Below are positions 1 through 8,703 of a stretch of DNA of 64,000 nt, piece by piece. Both the position numbers and the translations under genes were made by a program. The notes under the pieces are model-generated. The model worked only from the letters and a program-made list of their open reading frames with translations. It ran no database searches and was not told the DNA's origin. The DNA is taken from positions 1 through 64,000 of the forward strand of contig NZ_JAELUG010000019.1 in NCBI RefSeq assembly GCF_016429255.1, in the 5' to 3' direction. Origin of the DNA: Rhizobium sp. ASV8. GTDB lineage: Bacteria; Pseudomonadota; Alphaproteobacteria; Rhizobiales; Rhizobiaceae. Numbering within the stretch: position 1 is the stretch's first letter; each line of letters begins with the position of its first letter.

Positions 1-536
1 GGTGTCTCTTCCGGCGGCTTGGCTATGATCGAGCATCCGGCGGCAAGCGCCGCCGAGATCTTGCGTACAAGCTGATTGATCGGAAAGTTCCACGGCGAGA
101 AGGCGGCGACGGGCCCAACCGGCTCCTTGATTACCATCTGGCGTGCGCCGGGAATACGGGCCGGAATGACACGCCCATAGGCACGACGCCCCTCTTCAGC
201 ATGCCATTCGATGTGTTCGGGAGCGGCATTGGCCTCGCCACGCGCCTCGGCAAGCGGCTTGCCCTGTTCCCGTACCATATGCTGGGCGATCGCTTCGGCA
301 CGTTCGCGTACGAGGCCGGCGGCGCGAAGCATGATGCGGCAGCGCTCGAGCGCCGTCATCTTCCGCCATATCTCGAAGCCCTTCTGTGCTGCGGCAAGCG
401 CGTCGTCGAGATCCGCGCGTTCGCAGATCGAAAGCTCTGCGATGATCTGTCCGGTGGCGGGATTCTTAACGGCGGCGGTGCGGCTTCCAGAGCCGGCACG
501 CCAGGTGCCGTCGATCAATAGCGGTTTACTCAACAT
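1..536 (-). CDS. NAD(P)-dependent aldehyde dehydrogenase, N-terminal part (runs off window)
   Basis: This is the N-terminal 178 residues of an aldehyde dehydrogenase; the catalytic half lies beyond the left edge. The protein starts [10 protein letters not shown], a typical ALDH opening. It carries the FSPWNFP motif (about residues 150-156) that lines the NAD(P) site and ends in the KPPEET motif, whose lysine contacts the cofactor. The family oxidises aldehydes to carboxylates; succinate-semialdehyde or gamma-aminobutyraldehyde-type substrates fit the polyamine genes nearby, but the substrate is not readable. The ATG overlaps the 3' end of the upstream flavin oxidoreductase gene by 11 bases, so it is the last visible gene of the minus-strand CoA operon. 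Confidence 0.9.
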   Translation of the reverse strand, partial: MLSKPLLIDGTWRAGSGSRTAAVKNPATGQIIAELSICERADLDDALAAAQKGFEIWRKMTALERCRIMLRAAGLVRERAEAIAQHMVREQGKPLAEARGEANAAPEHIEWHAEEGRRAYGRVIPARIPGARQMVIKEPVGPVAAFSPWNFPINQLVRKISAALAAGCSIIAKPPEET

Positions 537-1524
537 GGCTTATTTTCCTCGGATTGCTTTCGGAAATGGGCGTTGGCAGGGCGCTCAGGACTTGCGCATA
601 TTCGGCTGCGATACGGTGGACGATCTCCGCGGCTGGGAGAACCTCGGAAACAAGGCCTGTACTCTGGCCCGCCTCGACCTTCCCTCCGCTCACATCGCCG
701 TCGAAGGCGGCGGCCTTCAGCGAACTGGCGATGAACAACGCCCTGCGCTGATCGTCGGAAAGCCCGTCCGCTTCGGCTTTGGCCATCTCCTCGGCAAAGC
801 GATTGCGAACGACCCGGATGACGCCGAAACCACGGCCGACGACCATCGTGTCCGCGACGCCCGCCTTGACCAGCAGATCCTGATAGGCGGGGTGCAGCCG
901 TGCTTCCCTGGACATCATGAAGCGAGAGCCGAATTGAGCAGCGCCGGCGCCGAGCGAAAGCGCGGCGGCTAGACCATGGCCGTCGGCAAAGCCACCGCTC
1001 AGTATCAGCGGGATGTCCGGCACGGATTTTGCGATCGCGCGACCGAGGACAAGGGTCGAGACAAGCTCCGGCGGCGGATGGCCGCCTGCCTCGCCACCAA
1101 CGGCGATCAGTCCGTCGACGCCGGCGTCGGCGGCCTTGCGGGCATGCACTTCGCCGGATACGACATGCAGGCAGATGGTTCCGACAGCCTTGAAGCGGTC
1201 GACGTACTTCTTCGGGCCGCCCTGTGAAGCGATCAGCACCGGAATGCGCTTTTCGATCAGCATGTCCATGATCGCCTCGGCGCCTTCGCGATAAAGCGGC
1301 AGGTTGACGGCGAAGGGCCTGTCTGTCCCGGCCTTGATCTCGTCAATCGCCTCTTCGAGATGATGCGGGAACATGGGGCCAGCCGCGAGCACTCCGAGGC
1401 CACCGGCATTGGAGACTGCGAGCGGCAGCGCGGAGTTCGAGGATGCCCAGGACATGCCCGCCTGTATGATCGGCAGGTCGATGCCCAGCAATTTGGTGAC
1501 ACTGGTTTCGATACGCATGGTCAT
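526..1524 (-). CDS. Nitronate monooxygenase / NAD(P)H-dependent flavin oxidoreductase
   Basis: A 332-residue FMN-binding TIM-barrel protein of the nitronate monooxygenase / 2-nitropropane dioxygenase family. Visible marks are the N-terminal IIQAGMSW segment, the [11 protein letters not shown] motif with the putative catalytic His149, and the SGGFADG phosphate-binding loop near residues 176-182. The family oxidises alkyl nitronates, but many members sit in acyl-CoA operons with undefined roles. It overlaps the AMP-ligase gene by 4 bases (ATGA) and the aldehyde dehydrogenase by 11, so it is translationally coupled in the operon. Whether it detoxifies a nitro-compound or acts as an enoyl-reductase-like flavoenzyme cannot be told. 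Confidence 0.85.
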   Translation of the reverse strand: MTMRIETSVTKLLGIDLPIIQAGMSWASSNSALPLAVSNAGGLGVLAAGPMFPHHLEEAIDEIKAGTDRPFAVNLPLYREGAEAIMDMLIEKRIPVLIASQGGPKKYVDRFKAVGTICLHVVSGEVHARKAADAGVDGLIAVGGEAGGHPPPELVSTLVLGRAIAKSVPDIPLILSGGFADGHGLAAALSLGAGAAQFGSRFMMSREARLHPAYQDLLVKAGVADTMVVGRGFGVIRVVRNRFAEEMAKAEADGLSDDQRRALFIASSLKAAAFDGDVSGGKVEAGQSTGLVSEVLPAAEIVHRIAAEYAQVLSALPTPISESNPRKISHVE

Positions 1525-3134
1525 ACCTCAAGGCCCGCAAGCTTGCGGGCATGGGCGGCAAGCTGCTTCTTCTGGATTTTCGAACTGGCCGTCATGCCGA
1601 TCGACTCGAAATCGGGCACGATCCAGACGTGCCGAGGGACCTTGAAACCGGCCATTTCCCGCTTCGACCAGTCGATGATTTCGGTGGGCGTAGCCACGCA
1701 ACCTTCATTCAGGATGATGAAGGCAGCGGTTACCTCGACAAGCCGTTTGTCGGGTATGCCGACGACCGCTGCCTGGCGGATGAGCCTGTTCTGGTGCAGC
1801 ACGTTTTCAACGTCGGCGGGCGAGACATTCTCGCCGCCGACGCGGACGATATCCTTGGCGCGGCCGAGGAACTTCAGGCGACCGGCGGCATCGAGTTCGC
1901 CAAGATCGCCCGTCGACAGCCAACCCTCGCCATCGATCGCTGCGGCGGTTTCCTCCGGCTTGTCGAAATAGCCCTTCATCACATTCCAGCCGCGAACCTG
2001 GATTTCTCCGGCCTCGCCGGTGCCTCCAATGCGGCCGTCGTCAAGGCGGATGCGCACGTCGACACCAGTCTGCACACGCATTGCGGCGCTGACGCGAATT
2101 TCCTCCGCTTCCCACCAGCAGGATTGCGAAACGTTGGGGGATGCTTCAGACAGGCCATAGCCGACGACGCACTCGCGGGCACCGAGTTCATCGATGACAC
2201 GACGGACGATGGTCGGCGAGGCGGCGAGCCAGGCGCCGCGAAGGCTGAGGCGACGTTGCTGCAGATCGGGATGCGACAGCAGCATCAACGCCATCGTGTC
2301 GTTGCCTGAGAAATGCGTGCAGCGTTCTTCCTCCATCAGGCGCAGCGCCTCGCCGGGCTCGAAGCGCTCCATACTGACGAGCGTGACGGCGTGCTGAAGG
2401 CAGGAGAGGATTGAGAGCGTGGTGCCGGCAACGTGGAAGAACGGGCGGGCGCTGTGAAACCGGTCGCCGGGCCGCAAACCCATCCGCATGCCGGACAGGT
2501 AGCCGTTTGGCAGCATGTTGCGATGTCTGAGCAATACACCTTTGGGGAAGGACGTGGTGCCGGATGTATATTGGATCAGCAGGATGTCGTCGGGTTCGTC
2601 ACAGGGCGCGATCGGTTCCGCTTTTTTCGCGCAGAGGTCGGGCCAGCTGGTAGCAGCTGCGGGCACGTCCTGGCCGAGCACCAGGATCCTCTTCAGATCG
2701 GGTAAGGCGTCATGAGGCAGGCCGCCATCTATGCTCGGGCAGATCTCCCGGAGCATTCCGATGAAGTCGATCTTCAGGAAGCGATCACACGTGATGAACG
2801 TGCTGACCCGCGACTGCCTCAAGGCATAGGCCATCTCGGCGGCGACGAAGCGGGTATTGATCGGCACTGTGACGGCTCCGAGCGAGCCGAGCGCCAAAAA
2901 TATCACGACCCAGTCGGTTGAATTACCAAGGCACAGGCCGACGTGGTCACCTCTACGAACGCCTGCGGCTGCGAGCGCTGCGCGGGTATCGTCAACCTTG
3001 CCGGCGAGTTCGCGAAAGGTCAGTCTGCCGCCGGCAGCAACGATCGCTTCGACATCGGGCGCAACGGTCGCTGCGCGCCGCAGGGCTGAAGAAACCGTAA
3101 GCGGGCAAATTTCCGCAAGATCAGAAATGCTCAT
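1521..3134 (-). CDS. AMP-dependent acyl-CoA synthetase (class I adenylate-forming ligase)
   Basis: A 537-residue acyl/aryl-CoA ligase that activates a carboxylic acid through an acyl-adenylate. Seen: the P-loop-like motif QYTSGTTSFPKG (residues 189-199), YGLSEASP (near 325), the hinge region GWLSTGDLGELD followed by FLGRAKDIVRVGGEN, and a C-terminal lysine in ASSKIQKK (K519), where the adenylation lysine is expected. Length is normal for the family. It overlaps both neighbours by 4 bases. With two enoyl-CoA hydratases and a CoA-transferase alongside, it probably primes a carboxylic acid for beta-oxidation-like breakdown. The acid itself is not identifiable. Confidence 0.9.
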   Translation of the reverse strand: MSISDLAEICPLTVSSALRRAATVAPDVEAIVAAGGRLTFRELAGKVDDTRAALAAAGVRRGDHVGLCLGNSTDWVVIFLALGSLGAVTVPINTRFVAAEMAYALRQSRVSTFITCDRFLKIDFIGMLREICPSIDGGLPHDALPDLKRILVLGQDVPAAATSWPDLCAKKAEPIAPCDEPDDILLIQYTSGTTSFPKGVLLRHRNMLPNGYLSGMRMGLRPGDRFHSARPFFHVAGTTLSILSCLQHAVTLVSMERFEPGEALRLMEEERCTHFSGNDTMALMLLSHPDLQQRRLSLRGAWLAASPTIVRRVIDELGARECVVGYGLSEASPNVSQSCWWEAEEIRVSAAMRVQTGVDVRIRLDDGRIGGTGEAGEIQVRGWNVMKGYFDKPEETAAAIDGEGWLSTGDLGELDAAGRLKFLGRAKDIVRVGGENVSPADVENVLHQNRLIRQAAVVGIPDKRLVEVTAAFIILNEGCVATPTEIIDWSKREMAGFKVPRHVWIVPDFESIGMTASSKIQKKQLAAHARKLAGLEV

Positions 3135-3904
3135 TTGCCACCCTTGTTGCCAATCGCTTCAGAAAATTTTTCGATGCCGGATCGCCATCCCCCGTCGGCA
3201 AGGCAGCGTTCGATTGCTGCCATTTCGATGCGGATGCCGTTCGCGAGATTCGTCTCGTGGCCGAGGTCCACGGCCTGCTTCGTCAGTGCCATCGCGAGCG
3301 GTGGAGCAGAGGCAATGCTTTCGGCGATTTCCTGTCCCACCTGCGCCAATGTTTCGTCGGGTACGATCCGAGCGACCAATCCCCGCCGATAGGCTTCTTC
3401 GGCAGGCATCGTGCGGCCGGTGAACAGCAGTTCCTTTGCGCCCATGCGGCCGATGACGCGTTGCAGCCGCTGCGTGGCGCCTACCGTTCCCCATTGCGGT
3501 TCGGGGAAGCGAAAGGTGGTTTTTTCCGTGGCGACGACGAAGTCGCAGCTCATCAGGATTTCACCGCCCGAGCCGACGACCGGGCCTTGCGTGAGGGCGA
3601 TGACGGGCTTGCCGCAGCGCCCGATCGCATCATAGGCGGCAAAGGAGGCATGTCTGCGGGCGATCACCCAGGCTTCATCCTTGCCGGCTCGCTCTTTCAG
3701 ATCGGCGCCGGCGCAGAAGACCGGCCCATTCGCTGACAGCAAGACGACGCGGATATCGGGCTGAGTATCCATTCGTTGGAACGCCTCGCGAAGCGCAACG
3801 CACATTTCCAGATTAAGCGCGTTACGGGCCTGTGGCCGATTGAGAACGATCCGGGCGATCGCACCATCCTGCGTCACCGATACGGCATCCTGGGTTGACG
3901 TCAC
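3131..3904 (-). CDS. Enoyl-CoA hydratase/isomerase (crotonase) family protein
   Basis: A 257-residue crotonase-fold enzyme. I chose the GTG at 3904-3902: it overlaps the upstream CoA-transferase stop (TAGTG), and the crotonase homology begins right there. Frame continues upstream without a stop, but only as out-of-family sequence inside the transferase gene. Oxyanion-hole motif GPVFCAGADLK (61-70) and GSGGEILMSCD are present, and both glutamates of classical hydratases are in place (E115 in GGE, E135 in FPEPQWG). It therefore looks like a true hydratase acting on a 2-enoyl-CoA. Its 3' end overlaps the ligase start by 4 bases. Confidence 0.88.
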   Translation of the reverse strand: MTSTQDAVSVTQDGAIARIVLNRPQARNALNLEMCVALREAFQRMDTQPDIRVVLLSANGPVFCAGADLKERAGKDEAWVIARRHASFAAYDAIGRCGKPVIALTQGPVVGSGGEILMSCDFVVATEKTTFRFPEPQWGTVGATQRLQRVIGRMGAKELLFTGRTMPAEEAYRRGLVARIVPDETLAQVGQEIAESIASAPPLAMALTKQAVDLGHETNLANGIRIEMAAIERCLADGGWRSGIEKFSEAIGNKGGK

Positions 3905-5091
3905 TAGATGACCCCCTCGCTGCGGAGCGCGCCGATATCGGCGTCGCTCAAATTCAATTCGTCCTTGAGCAGAAATTCGGTGTCGGCACCGAGCAGCGGC
4001 GGGCAGCCGATCTCCGGCGGTTCGAAGCCATCGAAACCGATCGGCGTGCGCAGGGCTGGGAATTCTCCTTCGGTCGGGTGAACGAATGATCCGACCACTT
4101 CGCGGGCCTGCATATGGGGATCGTTGAGGATCTCCCTGACAGTGTTGACTTCGCCCGCAGGGATGCCAACTGCGCGCAGCGCCTCTGCGAGCTCTGCCCG
4201 CTCGCGTGCGGCAATCGCCGTCCTCATATTGTCCATCACCCGCTTGCGGTTGGCGACCCGCCCGGCATTCGGCGCCAACACAGGGTCGGACGCCAGATCG
4301 TCGAGCCCAAGCACTCGGCACATAGGCAGCCAATGCTGATCGCTGCCGCTGATATGGAGCCAACCCCCATCACGGCACTGGAATGCGGCCGAGGGTACTC
4401 TGCCCGGATGTTCTGTGCCGGATCTCGATATGTCTTCGTTCAGCGCGAAAAGCCGCGCCGCGGCAAGAGCGAGAAGGCTCGCCTGAATATCCATCATGGC
4501 GAGATCGATATGGCAACCTTTCTGGCTGCGTCCACGCCCCACCAGCCCGGTGAGAATAGCGATGGCGATCCACAGGCCAGCCGTCATATCGGCAATCGGT
4601 ACGCCGGTCTTCGCCGGTGGCGAGTCCGGATGGCCGGTCAGGTGCATCACGCCGGACAGCGCCTGGAACACGGTGTCGTAACCTGCACGGTCGCGATAGG
4701 GGCCGGTCTGACCGAAGCCGGTGTTGGACACGTAGATCAGTCCCGGATTGAGCGCCGAGAGGCGGGCATAGCCGAGATTGAAGCGGTCCATATCGCCGGG
4801 CAGGAAATTCTCGAGCACGACATCGTGGCGCGCGGCAAGCCGGGCGGCGATATGCTGAGCCTTCGGCGACTTCAGATTGAGCGTGAGGGATCGCTTGCCG
4901 CGATTGAAAGCGAAGAAATAGGCGCTTTCGCCACCCGGAAGCCGGGGTTCGAAGAGGCGGGATTCATCGCCGCCTTTCGGTCTTTCTACCTTGGTGACCG
5001 TTGCGCCGAGTTCGGCCAGGATCTGTGTTGCCATCGGTCCGGCCAGAACGCGCGAGAAGTCCAGGATGCGAATGCCGTCGAGCGGTTTCAT
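3904..5091 (-). CDS. CaiB/BaiF family (class III) CoA-transferase
   Basis: A 395-residue class III CoA-transferase. The N-terminal MKPLDGIRILDFSRVLAGP is the classical CaiB/BaiF opening, and the catalytic aspartate is seen as D168 in GVPIADMTAGLW. These enzymes move CoA between a CoA thioester and a free acid and work as interlocked dimers. It lies between two crotonase genes, overlapping the upstream one by 4 bases (5088-5091) and the downstream one by 1 base. The operon thus has both a ligase and a transferase for CoA loading, perhaps of the substrate and an intermediate respectively; this division is inference. Confidence 0.92.
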   Translation of the reverse strand: MKPLDGIRILDFSRVLAGPMATQILAELGATVTKVERPKGGDESRLFEPRLPGGESAYFFAFNRGKRSLTLNLKSPKAQHIAARLAARHDVVLENFLPGDMDRFNLGYARLSALNPGLIYVSNTGFGQTGPYRDRAGYDTVFQALSGVMHLTGHPDSPPAKTGVPIADMTAGLWIAIAILTGLVGRGRSQKGCHIDLAMMDIQASLLALAAARLFALNEDISRSGTEHPGRVPSAAFQCRDGGWLHISGSDQHWLPMCRVLGLDDLASDPVLAPNAGRVANRKRVMDNMRTAIAARERAELAEALRAVGIPAGEVNTVREILNDPHMQAREVVGSFVHPTEGEFPALRTPIGFDGFEPPEIGCPPLLGADTEFLLKDELNLSDADIGALRSEGVI

Positions 5092-5834
5092 TTCGCCTCC
5101 CTGCGGAAGCTGCGCATCTTCGCGTTGAGCTCACGGCCTGCGACCATCGCCTCGTCGTAGGGAAGGTCGCCAACCCGGTAGTAGAGGGACTTGGCGGCAG
5201 CCATGGCAAGCGGATTGGCCGCCGCCCAGGCTTCGGCAATCTCGAGCGCCGCATCAAGCAGTGCATCCGGTGCGACGACACGATTGCACAGGCCAAGGGA
5301 AAGCGCTTCGTCGGCACCGATCAACCGTCCGAGGCTGATCATTTCGAACGCTGCCTTGCGACCGAGCGACCGTTGCAGCCCGGTCATGACCAGGGCCGGG
5401 ACAATGGAGTGCTTCAATTCCGGATAGCCGAATTTCAGGTTGGTGGCAGCCACCATCATGTCGCAACCGATGGCAAGGCCGGCGCCTCCGCCGATGGCCG
5501 CCCCTTGCACGGCCGAGACGATCGGTTTGGAAAGGCCCTGCATCATAGCTTGCGTCCGGCACGTCAGATCGGCGCGCCTGTCGACGAGATCCTGGTTGTC
5601 CGGGGTCAGTGTGTCGAATTCGCCGAGGTCGGCGCCGGCGCAGAAGCCGCGGCCACTGCCGGCAAGCACGATTGCACGGATTTCCGGGGCGCGATCCGCT
5701 TCGAGCAGCGCATCATGGATCGCCTGCGTCAGTCCGGTGTTCAATGCGTTGAGCTTGTCGGGTCGGTTCATCGTAATGATGCGAACCGCGCCGCGGCTCT
5801 CGACAAGAAGAATGGATGTGTGTGGTTCAGTCAT
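5088..5834 (-). CDS. Enoyl-CoA hydratase/isomerase family protein lacking one catalytic Glu
   Basis: A 248-residue crotonase-family protein with the oxyanion motif GRGFCAGADLGEF (62-73). The residue matching rat hydratase Glu144 is glycine (G119 in IGGGAGLA), while the Glu164 equivalent is kept (E139 in YPELKHS). Crotonases with only one of the two glutamates are usually isomerases, lyases, hydrolases or ring-cleavers rather than plain hydratases, so this copy probably does a different step from the one at 3131-3904. It ends 4 bases into the CoA-transferase start and is 9 bases from the HMG-CoA-lyase-like gene upstream. Confidence 0.88.
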   Translation of the reverse strand: MTEPHTSILLVESRGAVRIITMNRPDKLNALNTGLTQAIHDALLEADRAPEIRAIVLAGSGRGFCAGADLGEFDTLTPDNQDLVDRRADLTCRTQAMMQGLSKPIVSAVQGAAIGGGAGLAIGCDMMVAATNLKFGYPELKHSIVPALVMTGLQRSLGRKAAFEMISLGRLIGADEALSLGLCNRVVAPDALLDAALEIAEAWAAANPLAMAAAKSLYYRVGDLPYDEAMVAGRELNAKMRSFRREAK

Positions 5835-5843
5835 TTCCCGATC

Positions 5844-6770
5844 CTATGCTGCGAGATGGCCGTAGCCGCTGCGTGCGACCCTGCTTAGCAGTTCGCGCCC
5901 GAGGATTGCCTCACAGAGGCGAGAAGCCTCCTGCAGCTTCTCGAGGTCGAGGCCGGTATCGATCCCTTCCGCCTCAAACAGGTTGACGAGATCTTCCGTT
6001 GCCACGTTTCCCGTATAGCCCTCGCCGTAAGTGATCTGCGTGGGATGACCGCCAACGCCACCGATTGCGCTGTCGAACCAGCGGCATCCAGCTTCATGGG
6101 CGGCAAGGCAATTGGCAAGCGCGGTGCCGCGGCTATCGTGAAAATGCGCGATGGCCGTCACTTCCGGCAGTTCGCGCATGATTCGTTCGAAAAGGCCGTG
6201 CACGCTGCTTGGCGTTCCGTGGCCGGTGGTATCGCAGACCGAGACATGGGTGACGCCGAGTTCCGCAAAATGCGCGAGATCGGCAAGCACGGATTTCGGA
6301 TCCACCTTGCCCTCGAAAGGGCAGCCGAGCGCCATGGAAATCACACCGATCAGACGGAAGCGACCGGCGGCGAGATCAACCATTTCGGCGACGTTTGCCC
6401 ATTGCGCGTCTCGTGTCGTTCGCAGGTTGCGCTGCGTGTGTGATTCAGTCGCAGAAACAAGAAGGCTGATCTCATCTGCGCCATGGCCGGCCTCCAAGTC
6501 AGCGAGCGCGCGCCGGACTGCTTTTGGATTCGGGCAGGTGGCCTTGTAGCTCGATCCCTGCCGCTTGCGGATGCCTGCCAATATCTGGGACGCATCGGCA
6601 AAGGCGGGGACATGTACGGGGCTGCTGTAGCTTGTCGCCTCGATGCGCGGAAAGCCCGCAGCCGAGAAGGCGTCGATCAGCGAAATCTTTTCCTTGGTGG
6701 AAATGGCGGCGGCTTCGTGCTGCAGCCCGTCACGCGCAAAACATTCACAGATTATGACCCTGGCCGACAT
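5844..6770 (-). CDS. Hydroxymethylglutaryl-CoA lyase-like protein with altered active-site loop
   Basis: A 308-residue DRE-TIM metallolyase of the HMG-CoA lyase branch. Seen: ARDGLQHE (R13, D14), IEATSYSSP (E44), the metal histidines HFHD (H209, H211) and GNVATEDLV. In the family's signature loop GGCPY the active-site cysteine is expected; here the stretch reads GGVGGHPTQITYGEG, with His242 in the cysteine position and a loop about four residues longer. It may cleave a different 3-hydroxy-3-methylacyl-CoA or run as a Claisen-type lyase on another acyl-CoA. The first gene of the operon, it has a strong Shine-Dalgarno (GGAGGTGAGG) and a MarR-type palindrome upstream (6812-6826). Confidence 0.85.
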   Translation of the reverse strand: MSARVIICECFARDGLQHEAAAISTKEKISLIDAFSAAGFPRIEATSYSSPVHVPAFADASQILAGIRKRQGSSYKATCPNPKAVRRALADLEAGHGADEISLLVSATESHTQRNLRTTRDAQWANVAEMVDLAAGRFRLIGVISMALGCPFEGKVDPKSVLADLAHFAELGVTHVSVCDTTGHGTPSSVHGLFERIMRELPEVTAIAHFHDSRGTALANCLAAHEAGCRWFDSAIGGVGGHPTQITYGEGYTGNVATEDLVNLFEAEGIDTGLDLEKLQEASRLCEAILGRELLSRVARSGYGHLAA

Positions 6771-6811
6771 GCCTCACCTCCATCCGACTGTTGGTAGAGA
6801 TGGATTTATTT

Positions 6812-6828
6812 GTTCACATTGTCAACTA
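6812..6828 (-). promoter_or_regulatory. MarR-type operator in front of the CoA operon
   Basis: On the minus strand the site reads TAGTTGACAATGTGAAC, an imperfect palindrome of the form GTTGAC-N3-GTGAAC. It lies about 42 bases before the ATG of the HMG-CoA-lyase-like gene. Fifteen or more of its 17 bases recur in the divergent region at 7506-7543, next to the marR gene. It contains a TTGACA hexamer that could double as a -35 box, so binding would block the promoter; that reading is inference. Confidence 0.7.
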
Positions 6829-6856
6829 AATTTCTTCTGGAAAATTTCCGCGCACC

Positions 6857-7417
6857 TCATTCCTCCTCCATGCTGCGGAGATCCGACTGGGAGGCGGAGC
6901 TTCGCAGCTCGTGATAGTATTTGCTGCTTGTCCGGGTGACGCGGCGCAAGAGTTCCACCAGAATTTGCTGTTCTGCATGGCTCAATGTCGAGAGCATTTC
7001 TTCGTTGCGCTGGAAGGAATCGTCCAGAATCTTGCGTGAGAGATCCAGGCCCTCGGGGCTGAGTGTCAGTAATATGCTGCGACCGTCATCCGGATTGGCT
7101 GTTTTGGCGATATATCCCCGTTCGATCATTGTCGAAACGGTGCGGCTCATCTGGCTTTTGAGTAGGCCGCTGTGCTTTGCCAGCTCCTGCAGGGGCACTT
7201 CCCCCAGATATTTGAGGACGGCCAGGACGCGCCATTCCCGCGGTGTGACGCCGTATTTCGGTCGTATCGACAGGGCTGCGATACGCGTCGAAAGCCCCGC
7301 CAACCGCTGTAATTGAAACGAAAAAAGGTCGCGAATATCTGCTTCCTTCGCTGTGTCGCTGGCGTGTCGCTCGAAGTAGTTGCCGGATTTCGCTTCAAGT
7401 TCGTCGCGGTTTCGCAC
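6857..7417 (-). CDS. MarR family transcriptional regulator
   Basis: A 186-residue winged-helix regulator. The central part has the MarR pattern: REWRVLAVL, the recognition region LKSQMSRTVSTMIERG, and the wing NPDDGRSILLTLSPEG. The start is a GTG at 7417-7415, preceded on the minus strand by AAAGGA at good spacing. It sits between the CoA operon and the divergent ABC-importer operon. Copies of one palindrome occur in front of both operons (6812-6828; 7506-7543), so it probably represses both and itself until a ligand, perhaps a CoA ester or phenolic/aliphatic acid, releases it. The ligand is unknown. Confidence 0.9.
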   Translation of the reverse strand: MRNRDELEAKSGNYFERHASDTAKEADIRDLFSFQLQRLAGLSTRIAALSIRPKYGVTPREWRVLAVLKYLGEVPLQELAKHSGLLKSQMSRTVSTMIERGYIAKTANPDDGRSILLTLSPEGLDLSRKILDDSFQRNEEMLSTLSHAEQQILVELLRRVTRTSSKYYHELRSSASQSDLRSMEEE

Positions 7418-7505
7418 TCTGCATTCCTTTCATGGGTCTTGTTGTGTTCCGGCGTAGCGAAACTTTGCGCTCTCTGCCATGTCGTCGCAAAATGTCGCAT
7501 CAATA

Positions 7506-7543
7506 TAGTTGACAAGGTGAACGATATAGTTAAGTCTGTGAAC
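7506..7543 (+). promoter_or_regulatory. Double MarR-type operator between marR and the polyamine-type ABC operon
   Basis: Two tandem copies of the palindrome found at 6812: TAGTTGACAAGGTGAAC (7506-7522) and the more degenerate TAGTTAAGTCTGTGAAC (7527-7543). They are 21 bases apart, about two helical turns, so two dimers could bind the same DNA face. They lie between the MarR gene start (7417, minus) and the solute-binding-protein gene start (7638, plus), and can regulate both directions. Confidence 0.7.
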
Positions 7544-7637
7544 TAGATTGGCATGGTGCTGTCGACTTGTCGACCGTGTCGATCCCGTCAGGGGAACGAC
7601 GGGACGCCATTGGATCTGTCTCTTGGGAGGAGCAAGC

Positions 7638-8684
7638 ATGATTTCGCTTCGGCATAGAGTGGCCGGACTATTGGGTGCGGCGATGATGGCTTCACTTGCG
7701 GTTCCGGCTTCGGCTGCGAATACGACGCTGACCATCGCCGGCTTTGGCGGCAACCTGCAGACCGATCTGCGCAAAACGATCTGGCAGCCGGCGGCCGATG
7801 CTGCCGGCGTTGATCTGCGAGAGGAGACGCATGACGGGCTCGCGGCAGTCCGCGTTCAGGTCCAGTCCGGCTCTCCGACTTGGGATGTCGTCCATCTCGG
7901 TGCCGACGAATGTGCCGTCGGCGGCAAGGAGGGACTGTTCGAGGCGCTCGACTATAAGGTCATCGACACCAATGGCTTCGACAAGCTCGCCTATGGCGAC
8001 AACTGGATCGCGACCAACACCTATTCGGTCGTGCTCGCCTGGCGCACGGATGTCTACAAGGACAAAAAGCCCCAATCCTGGAAGGATCTCTGGGATGTAA
8101 AAAACTTCCCCGGCCGTCGCGCGCTCAGCACCTATCCGCAGGAGATGATGGAAATCGCCCTTCTGGCCGATGGTGTCGACAAGGACAAGCTCTATCCGCT
8201 CGATACCAAGCGTTCTCTCGCATCGCTGGACAAGATCAAGAAGGATGTCGCGGTCTGGTGGTCTTCGGGCGCCCAGTCGGCGCAACTGATCAAGGACAAG
8301 GAAGTGGACATGATGGCGATCTGGGGCAGCCGCGTCGCCAACGTCATCACGGATGGCGCACCGGTTGAATATACCTATCAGGATGCCATTCTCGGCTATG
8401 GCTGCCTGGCCATCCTGAAAGGCTCGCAGCATGTCGCCGCGGCGCAGAAGTTCATTGCAGGTGTCGTGTCACCCGAAGTGCAGGCGCGAATTCCGGAAAT
8501 GATGCCTTACTACGGCCCGACTAATTCGCGGGCCTTCGAGGTCAAGAAGTTCTCGGCGGACGTTCTTGCCAAGTCGAACATGTCCCCCGAAAACGTCAGG
8601 AAGCAGACATTTCTGAATGCCAATTGGTGGCGGGATAACAACGCCCTCGTGCGCGAGGACTACAGCCTGCTGATGTCGAACTGA
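7638..8684 (+). CDS. ABC transporter periplasmic substrate-binding protein, spermidine/putrescine type
   Basis: A 348-residue periplasmic binding protein of the PotD/PotF-like family. The ATG at 7638 follows GGGAGGAG and opens a clear Sec signal peptide (MISLRHRVAGLLGAAMMASL, cleavage after PASA). The frame is open back to 7548, but that extension has no signal sequence and overlaps the operators. After the signal, TLTIAGFGGNLQTDLRK starts the mature domain. It is the first gene of an operon with its ATPase and two permeases. Given the downstream aminotransferase and acetylpolyamine-deacetylase-like enzyme, the ligand is probably a polyamine or acetylated polyamine, which is inferred from context. 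Confidence 0.9.
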   Translation: MISLRHRVAGLLGAAMMASLAVPASAANTTLTIAGFGGNLQTDLRKTIWQPAADAAGVDLREETHDGLAAVRVQVQSGSPTWDVVHLGADECAVGGKEGLFEALDYKVIDTNGFDKLAYGDNWIATNTYSVVLAWRTDVYKDKKPQSWKDLWDVKNFPGRRALSTYPQEMMEIALLADGVDKDKLYPLDTKRSLASLDKIKKDVAVWWSSGAQSAQLIKDKEVDMMAIWGSRVANVITDGAPVEYTYQDAILGYGCLAILKGSQHVAAAQKFIAGVVSPEVQARIPEMMPYYGPTNSRAFEVKKFSADVLAKSNMSPENVRKQTFLNANWWRDNNALVREDYSLLMSN

Positions 8685-8703
8685 CGCATATCGAATACGG
8701 AGA

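Noticed and set aside
7509-7537. Strong sigma-70 promoter from the TTGACA in the MarR site
   Set aside because: No convincing -10 hexamer lies 16-18 bases downstream, so I record only the operator.
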